Source of the DNA: Gonatopus flavifemur
Taxonomy: Eukaryota > Arthropoda > Insecta > Hymenoptera > Dryinidae
Length of the DNA: 64,000 nucleotides
NCBI GenBank assembly: GCA_018340375.1
Contig: JAFFJZ010000003.1
Location: forward strand, 26,598,001 to 26,662,000
Direction of reading: 5' to 3'
This document shows positions 57,491 through 64,000 of the stretch, in pieces (the first letter of the stretch is position 1; every line of letters begins with the position of its first letter). The notes beneath the pieces were generated by a model. The model did no database searches, had not been told where the DNA came from, and worked only from the letters and a program-made list of their open reading frames with translations. The position numbers and the translations under genes are program-made.

Positions 57491-60079
57491 GGATCGTTGC
57501 GGGTTACGGGGTTGATGAAGCTTTAAAAAGTATCACAATTTTCCGACTCGGGAACCCTTCATTCACTGTGAAAAATCCGACTGAAAGGGACTGCATCTTA
57601 CTTGAAAACTTGACTGAAATTCAGTCTTTTCCATTGTGTCGGCATTTGTTTTGGATGCTTACTTTCAGCTGAAACAGGGCTAATTTTGGCTGCATCTTAA
57701 AATAAGCTGATGACTTTGATTAAGGTTGAAAGTAAGTTTTACTTTTTACTGTGTTCCATTGAACTTCTTACCATACATTCCTTCGGTATAACTCAGAATA
57801 AAATGACATTCATACTTTTTCATGTAGAGTTGAATTTCTCTGTAGTTCGATATTCCAAGTCACCTTCGTATCGTTCAATAGTTGTGTTGTCCATATTTTT
57901 GTAGTATCGAGAGGCCTTCCCAGTATAGTGAGGTACCATCCTTCCTTCAGTTTCGATGTTTATTAAGATATTTGACAGGATTTGAATTTTTGCATCCATT
58001 GAAAATGAAAAGGTATTAGGAAAAGAAATGCGGCGAATTTGTATGCATTAGACATCAAATCCGCGCGAAAATGTACGTTGAAGTGAATGTATGATACTGA
58101 AAATGTAGTCAGAAAATTTCAAATTTCTCAGAACTATTGAACATAACGTCAAATGTTGAAAAAAAAGGGAAACAAAACACGGAATTTTATTCATCTTTAG
58201 CATTTCCCTTTTTTGATATTCTCATTTTTCATTAGACATGTGTAATTAGTTTTTACGTCTCCACGTTCATTTCATCCATCTTTATATTCATTCCACATTT
58301 ATGTACATCAAGCACACCTGTACAAACTCATCCATTTGCTTCCCTTCGTTTTTTCATCCCCATTTCATAATAAGTTGCTATTCATATTCATATTCACATC
58401 CATCACTCAGCCACTCACTTTTCCTCACTCCTTCATCTTATCAGTTATTCTTGAAATCACATTTATATTTTTCCTTATGATGATTGGTACACGCTTTCAT
58501 ACAATTTTCAATTCATTTAATCATGAAAAGTTATGAATCGTCTCATCATCACTGATACATATCATCAATATTTTCTCTTATACACTTATAATTTATCATA
58601 TTTTTTTCTCATCCATCATTCAATGATCTCTTTTCTTCTAGAATATATTCTAGATCCTTTTATACTCATGTGCTCCGACAATCTTCCCAATACAAAAAGA
58701 GTAGAGACGTAACATTAATTACATCGAATACAAAACTTCGAAATTTTTATCTGAAAATACTTGTAAACAATTTCCAAAGGAGATTGAATAATAGCTAAGA
58801 GAGTGAGAACTCGACAAAAACTAATCCAAGTTGAACCGAGGGAAACTTGATCTTTTCGAAGCTGTTCTCTTGAGAATTATGTCTCTATATGAATTGTTAA
58901 AGTGATTGTTGAAGTTCTACCAACTATCCTTCCAAATCCAAAAATAAAAGTATTTTTAAAAAGAAAATATCGTACACTCAGTTCTCATTGAACGGTTGTC
59001 GTGTTTCGATCCAAAACCGATAGATGAAGTTTCGTTTGCACAGCTAATGAAATCTGTCAACTCTCCACATTCCTCGTATCCGTATTTACGTTATCAATCG
59101 TTTCCAAAAGTCAAAGAAATCGATCAAACCTTCATTGTCAAATTATTTCAAATATTTTCATTCCATTTGGAAACGAAGCCAACTAAACGGTCCTATCTCG
59201 TTGCAACGAGTGAGAAAACAACAGAGGAGTAAAACTAATAAAACATTGAGACGCAAGAGAGAAATGATAGAACTGTATTGTACACGTTTGAAATAGGAAT
59301 TACTCTATCCGTTTGCCAAGATTCCACGTGACACCGGTGATGATGATCCAATTCCCAAAGAATTTCTTTTTACTTTCGTTTTTTTTTTTTTATCAAAGTA
59401 AGTCGGGTACATTTCTCTTTCGTCGCCTTTACCCTATACATGTGCGTGTATGTATAAAGTACTTATACAACTTCCAATCCCCAGACACATGTGGCGATCG
59501 TCGTCTTATACTTCGTCGGGAACATAAATTCAACGGCCGGTTGGCTGATTTAACGAGCGGAACCGTGATATTCTTACCAAGTACTCGAACGAACGACTGT
59601 ACTTGAGGGATTTTTTTTAATGTTCTTAACATTTTCTCTCAGATGAATTTGTTTTAACACGTGCGATATATTGAGTGTGGAACGTGAAATACAACAAACA
59701 TACAGTTTTATCGGTTCGTTCTCATCGTTCCGAGATGTATCAGATCGAAAAAGAAGCATGATTGATCTTGCGACACCAAATGTATAAAATACACTAAGAA
59801 AAGAAAATATCAAAATTATAATCTTTGTTGACAGATTCAAGACAACTCAGATCATAGAAGATGATTGCTCAACATTAGTTCAATCCCGAGTACAAAACTT
59901 TTCAAAATTATATATAATTCTGATGATTTTTCCACTCAAAAAATTACTATTCGAAGGAATAAAATGAATGTTTGGATAGTCCTTTATTGAACTAATGTGG
60001 AGCGATTATCTTCTATGGTCCACGATGTCTATGAACTGTTAATAAAGACTGTAATTTCCCCCCTTTCTTTTCTCAATAT
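57491..60079. other. Unannotated stretch, G-poor tract
   Basis: No gene recognised. The forward strand at about 58190-58450 is strikingly poor in G (CATCCATC, CACTCAGCCACTCAC). An 18-bp perfect palindrome, TCTAGAATATATTCTAGA, lies at 58637-58654. A lone CACTGTGAAAAATC end is at 57562. Confidence 0.45.
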
Positions 60080-60286
60080 ATACTGTTGGAAATTTCTGAT
60101 TGAATTTCCAATTACATGCGCAATGGACGCAAAAGTTATTCACGTAACTGAAAAATTTAATTAAATTTCAATTACATTTGAATGAAATTTCAATTAATTT
60201 TCATTTCAATCCCCAAGAATGGGGAGTTTTCTTTACAAATGTACATGAAAAATATGTTAAATTTGAAGACATTTCTAACAGTGTAG
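60080..60286. mobile_element. MITE family B, copy 2
   Basis: ATACTGTTGGAAATTTCTGA at the left pairs with ACATTTCTAACAGTGTA at the right, the same ends as 56266-56537. The body has AATTTAATTAAATTTCAATT and TGAATGAAATTTCAATTAA. Interior similarity to copy 1 is weak, limited to AATT/GAATTTTC-type words. Confidence 0.7.
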
Positions 60287-60783
60287 AATACTCATTCGTG
60301 GATTATTGCAAAAATTGAATTTTCAAATGATAGAGTTTCCCTTTGAATCTACATTACCGGAATTGTTGGAGTTGACAAATGGCCTGGTACTGGCAAGATT
60401 GTATTTGCCAAGATTCGACAGAAACAATTGTTGGAAAGATTTCAAAGAGTATTGATTTTATGTGGACAGTTTTGGGTCAGTATGGGATCGATACTGTTTG
60501 AACAAGGTTGAAATACCAGAGTGCTACCATAATTAAGCGCATATAAACAAACTGTACTCGAAATAATGTTATCATCAACTTGTTACCAATTTCGGTAGCT
60601 GTGCTAGCTTTGGATTTTCCAATGTTGACAGCTCTGACATCATCGCCAAACCATTAACGGCCTGTGTTCTCTTTCCCAATGGTAGTCATCAAAGTCGATA
60701 AACCAAATTACGCAAATTTTACATCAGATTGAAGAATAATATGTAATTCAAATATTCAAAAGATAAACATGATTTTATTTCTG

Positions 60784-61385
60784 CACGGGAAGAAAAATTT
60801 GCTGTCGCAGCAAATCGAGGGATTATATGTATATAGAATACCAAATTCTTTTGCTGCCTTAGCTAAAAATTCGCTGCCACAGCTGACTGGGTTGTTGAAA
60901 GAGCAACATGATAAACTCAAGTAGCCAATTCTGCGCTGGACTAGCTAATTTTTATGTTGTCGAAGTTTGAATCGTTTATTGAAACGAATTGATAATCGAA
61001 TAACGAAATAATGGAACCCAACCTAAGTTAAAGATCCAAAATCTCACAGCACATTATTTAAACGATGTTTTCAATTTGAAGAATCCAATGTAAGGAAATG
61101 AATAACGATGATCTATAATAATTTGCTAGTGTGAATTTTCGTTTAGTTTTCATAAATAATTCTAAAACATCTAATTTTTAGTATTGTATCCAGAATAGCA
61201 AACGAATTTTGCTGGAGCTAAAAAATCGCTGTCGAAGCTAATAAAATTGCTGTGTTAGCAAAACATTTGCTGCTCCAGCAAAAGGTACCCAGCAAAATCA
61301 GGTTTCGCTGTCACAGCGAAAGAGTTTCACTGTTCTAGCTCAATTCATTTGGTATTATATGGACAGCGGAAAAATTTGCTGAAAT
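60784..61385. repeat. GCTG/CAGC modular repeat, about 600 bp
   Basis: The segment opens GGAAGAAAAATTTGCTGTCG and contains at least ten variants of a GCTG-n-AGC-AAA module (TTTGCTGCCTTAGCTAAAAA, TCGCTGCCACAGCTGA, TTTTGCTGGAGCTAAAAAAT, TTTGCTGCTCCAGCAAAAGG). Parts mirror each other: AGAATACCAAATTCTTTTGC near 60835 corresponds inverted to ATTTGGTATTATATGGA near 61348. It closes at about GCGGAAAAATTTGCTG. Non-coding, probably a degenerate TIR element. The fragment at 43755 belongs here. Confidence 0.5.
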
Positions 61386-63576
61386 GATGGCGAATTGATT
61401 TCTCGCCGAATCAAATTTCACAAAACAAGAAAAAAACGAGCGATGGTCATCGTTAGATTTGTCAATCTTTCTGCTCCGTGCGTTATTCGCTCATTCGATT
61501 TCAACGTACAGGAGCATGAAGTATATAAAGAGGGAGGAATAAACACAAGTTAAACGGTTTCGTAAAATAACTGAAGTTTCTATATACGCGTATACAGACG
61601 TTACAGGCAACTTGATTTCTGATTAAACCGTGAACGTTAGAAATACGGTTGAAGAACAATCGTAGTTTTCTGCACTCACACCATGTATCTGTTTATCCTT
61701 TCTGATCTACTTTTTCCTTCTACCTCCTATTTTTCGAGGGAAACTTCAATGAAGACCTCCTCGTGCATAGAATGGCAAGTACCTACACGTATTCCTGCGG
61801 GATGGTTTGATTCTTTGCAAAAGAATTTAGTTCAAACTTTTTCGCATAGGAATATCTCTTTTTCTTTTACCCTGCCAGTCAAAGGTTGAAACTTCAGGTA
61901 CATCCCATAATACGGTTCTTATTTAGTGAACAATTTTGTCTCAAAAAGTTGGAAGCTCTTATTTGACTTCACTCTGATTGAGTTTGACGTCGACTTCATC
62001 GGAAATTCTGTACAAAAAAAAACTTGATAAACGTATACTTTTACGTTCCCGTGTTTCTTACAAATATGAGCTGTTAACTGTTAACAACATTTTATTATTC
62101 TTCACTACCGAATGTACGTCGAATAAAGCCTCTTCTCAATGTGTGTATGCCCTGATCTGTGTTTCCGCGAGGATTTTTACGATCCAATTCACATGACGCA
62201 CAGGACTAGGAATAAAACTACATCCTGCTACCCACAATTTTCCCAACCTTGCGGTTTATCAAGCTTTTACGATTTCAAGCTATTCGATCGTCATCTGGGG
62301 ATAAATTCAACTCCGCTCTCTCTCTCTTTCTCGTCCTGAAGATTCTCGGAATCCACGTTTATATCGTATCCGAGATCTTCGTCTGGAATAGAAGGAAGAA
62401 GGAGAGGAGAAAGAAGAGAAGGAGAAGAAGGGTACAGCTGCAGTCCTTCTCTTGGTATATAACGCAATAATAAATTTCCTTGACGATACTTTCGGAACGT
62501 CGTTGAAATTTTGTCGTTGCATTTCGAGCGACGACGTAGAACGCGTTCTGCATAGAATTCTGTTTCAGTTCGGTTCAAGTCCAAAGTAGTTTACATACCA
62601 AGCATTTCTCCAACAATCTACAGAAGCTGATACCTCGCTGTTTTCCTCGAGGGAAAATTAAATTCCCGATTAATCTATTTTCTTCTTGTTATTTTTTCAT
62701 TAATGATTTCCCTCTTGTTTTCTGAATAACCTCTTCACGTGAATTGGATGAGTTTGTTGTTATATAGAAATCTGTGTTTCCTGTTCTTATTTTTTTTTTC
62801 ATACATTCCATTACATTTGGGAACAAAAAATATAAGATTATTCACGGTTCATCGCGTATTTCGTGTCTTGGAATAGATAATAGGTCTGGAAGAAGAGTCG
62901 AGTCGAAGAGTTCATTATAGATCAAATGAAACGCAAGAATTTTGATTTTTGTCCTGTACAGATTATCACTTGGTAGAATGTTCTCGAAGGTTGAATCGTT
63001 TATAGAAACGGAACAAAAGTTCAAACTCACGAAATCTGATGAATTATCATCACCCATCCTCTTGAATTGATTCTTTGGGATTAAACACATCATGCAGAGA
63101 ATGTACTTTCCAATTCGTAGGGACCCTTCGATGGGAGATATAAGACAATCAGCTTTTTTCTTGCTGCCATTAACGGGATAGGGGATAGTTTGCACGTCAT
63201 TTGATGAATGAAATTGAATAATTCATTAGAAGCGTGACGAAACGGTATGATTTATATAATATTTTCAATGAATGACTCAGTTTTATTCATTGGATGATGC
63301 ATAGATTGGGTATCTATTTTGTTTATTGTCCCATTAATGGCGGCCGTTGTCTTATCCTTCACTGGAGGATCCCTACTAATTCGTTTCAATAAACGATTCA
63401 AACTTCAGTAACATTTGGTGAAGAGATAATTTAGGTTTTCTGGGATGAAAATCTTCGTGACAAGCACAAGAATCATTCAGAATTGTAAGCACTTGAACTT
63501 GAAAAAAAACTTCAAATAATGCCTTTGTTTGAATTACCTTTGATAACCTTCAAATTTTAATTTCCAATGAAATGCC
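61386..63576. other. Unannotated stretch, purine-rich run
   Basis: No gene recognised. A purine-rich run (GGAAGAAGGAGAGGAGAAAG) lies at 62392-62430, with an open reading frame on each strand caused by its composition. The 117-codon reverse frame at 62842-63195 shows no known domain. Confidence 0.45.
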
Positions 63577-63720
63577 GCCCTATCACAAAAATCCAGCTGG
63601 GATTCGACGAGGATTCCAGCTCCAAAATTTACCTGCGTTTCCAGCTGGGATTTCTATTTCCAGGTGAGATTTCAGTTGGAATTTCTGATCCCAGGTGGAA
63701 TCCCAGTTTTGTACCAGGGC
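63577..63720. mobile_element. 144-bp MITE, GCCCT-ACAAAA ends
   Basis: GCCCTATCACAAAAATCCAG (left) pairs with the reverse complement of the right, GCCCTGGTACAAAACTGG. Just inside, CTGGGATTC lies on the left and GAATCCCAG, inverted, on the right. The body repeats CCAGCTGGGATT-like words four times (63593, 63615, 63642, 63663). The CCCTGGTA start links it to the 19068-20358 end pattern. Non-coding. Confidence 0.6.
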
Positions 63721-64000
63721 GAAAATGGATGAAAGCGTTTTTATTGAAAGATCAGTTTCTAAAACTGTTTAAAACGAGTGATCATTTCGATACATGAGTT
63801 GTAGTTCAATTACAAGTTATTTTATTTTATTCTATAACTGCATGATGAATCGCTAGAAATTGTTTCACAGATGAATCCCTATTCTCATTCCAACAGAAAA
63901 GCAGCAAAATGGATTTGGAGAGAATACTATTGACTATTATAACCATTATTTCTTATTCCGATCACAAGAGTGAATTTATGTACGCAAATATATAAATTGG

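Noticed and set aside
1..64000. CRISPR arrays, operons, ribosome-binding sites, replication origins
   Set aside because: No regularly spaced direct repeats and no tightly packed genes. The content is that of a eukaryotic nuclear genome.

Overview
The window reads as an AT-rich arthropod, most likely insect, nuclear genome segment. The reasons are repeated mariner transposase relics, many short TA-flanked terminal-inverted-repeat (TIR) elements, low-complexity purine/pyrimidine tracts, no operon-like packing and no long open reading frame (the longest are about 100-140 codons and match nothing I recognise). I cannot assign an order from sequence alone. No host gene, tRNA, rRNA or CRISPR array could be supported. 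The window is best read as intergenic or long-intron DNA.

Layout. 1-5.7 kb is dense in small DNA elements: a hairpin repeat at 741-950, a TA-flanked MITE at 990-1204, a 0.8-kb CCC...GAAATT element at 1431-2228, a foldback element at 3388-3870 inserted in an older dispersed repeat, a MITE at 3945-4240 and a GC-richer repeat at 4.4-4.8 kb. 5.7-10.9 kb is almost featureless. 10.9-13.7 kb holds a degenerate transposon with a PHD-like zinc finger (10931-11632), a long-inverted-repeat element at 11787-12194, the second copy of the dispersed repeat and a MITE. 18.5-25 kb has a mariner end fragment, a 1.3-kb element with a MITE inside it (19068-20358), a MITE, a near-complete dead mariner (23203-24669) and an adjoining inverted repeat. 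34-41.4 kb holds two more mariners, each interrupted by other elements; one is three layers deep. 43-51.4 kb carries further MITEs, a near-perfect palindrome at 50244-50530 and a candidate solo LTR at 50619-51404. 56-63.7 kb has a two-copy MITE family, an inverted repeat, a GCTG-rich repeat and a small CCC-ended element.

How the parts relate. Nothing here appears able to move by itself: every mariner copy has stops, frameshifts and lost catalytic residues, and every other element is non-coding. The most informative signals are relational. Several sets of elements share 12-18 bp ends but have unrelated interiors (TACAC-GAGAAAAA ends; CCC-GG/GACT-GAAATT ends; CCC-TACAGCAC ends), as expected if a few absent transposases mobilised many passengers. 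The nestings give a relative order of activity, with mariner older than the CCC-TACAGCAC group and the long-TIR element. Three mariner copies share the same in-frame TGA, and two share the same Asp-to-Asn codon, which points to spread from an already defective source.
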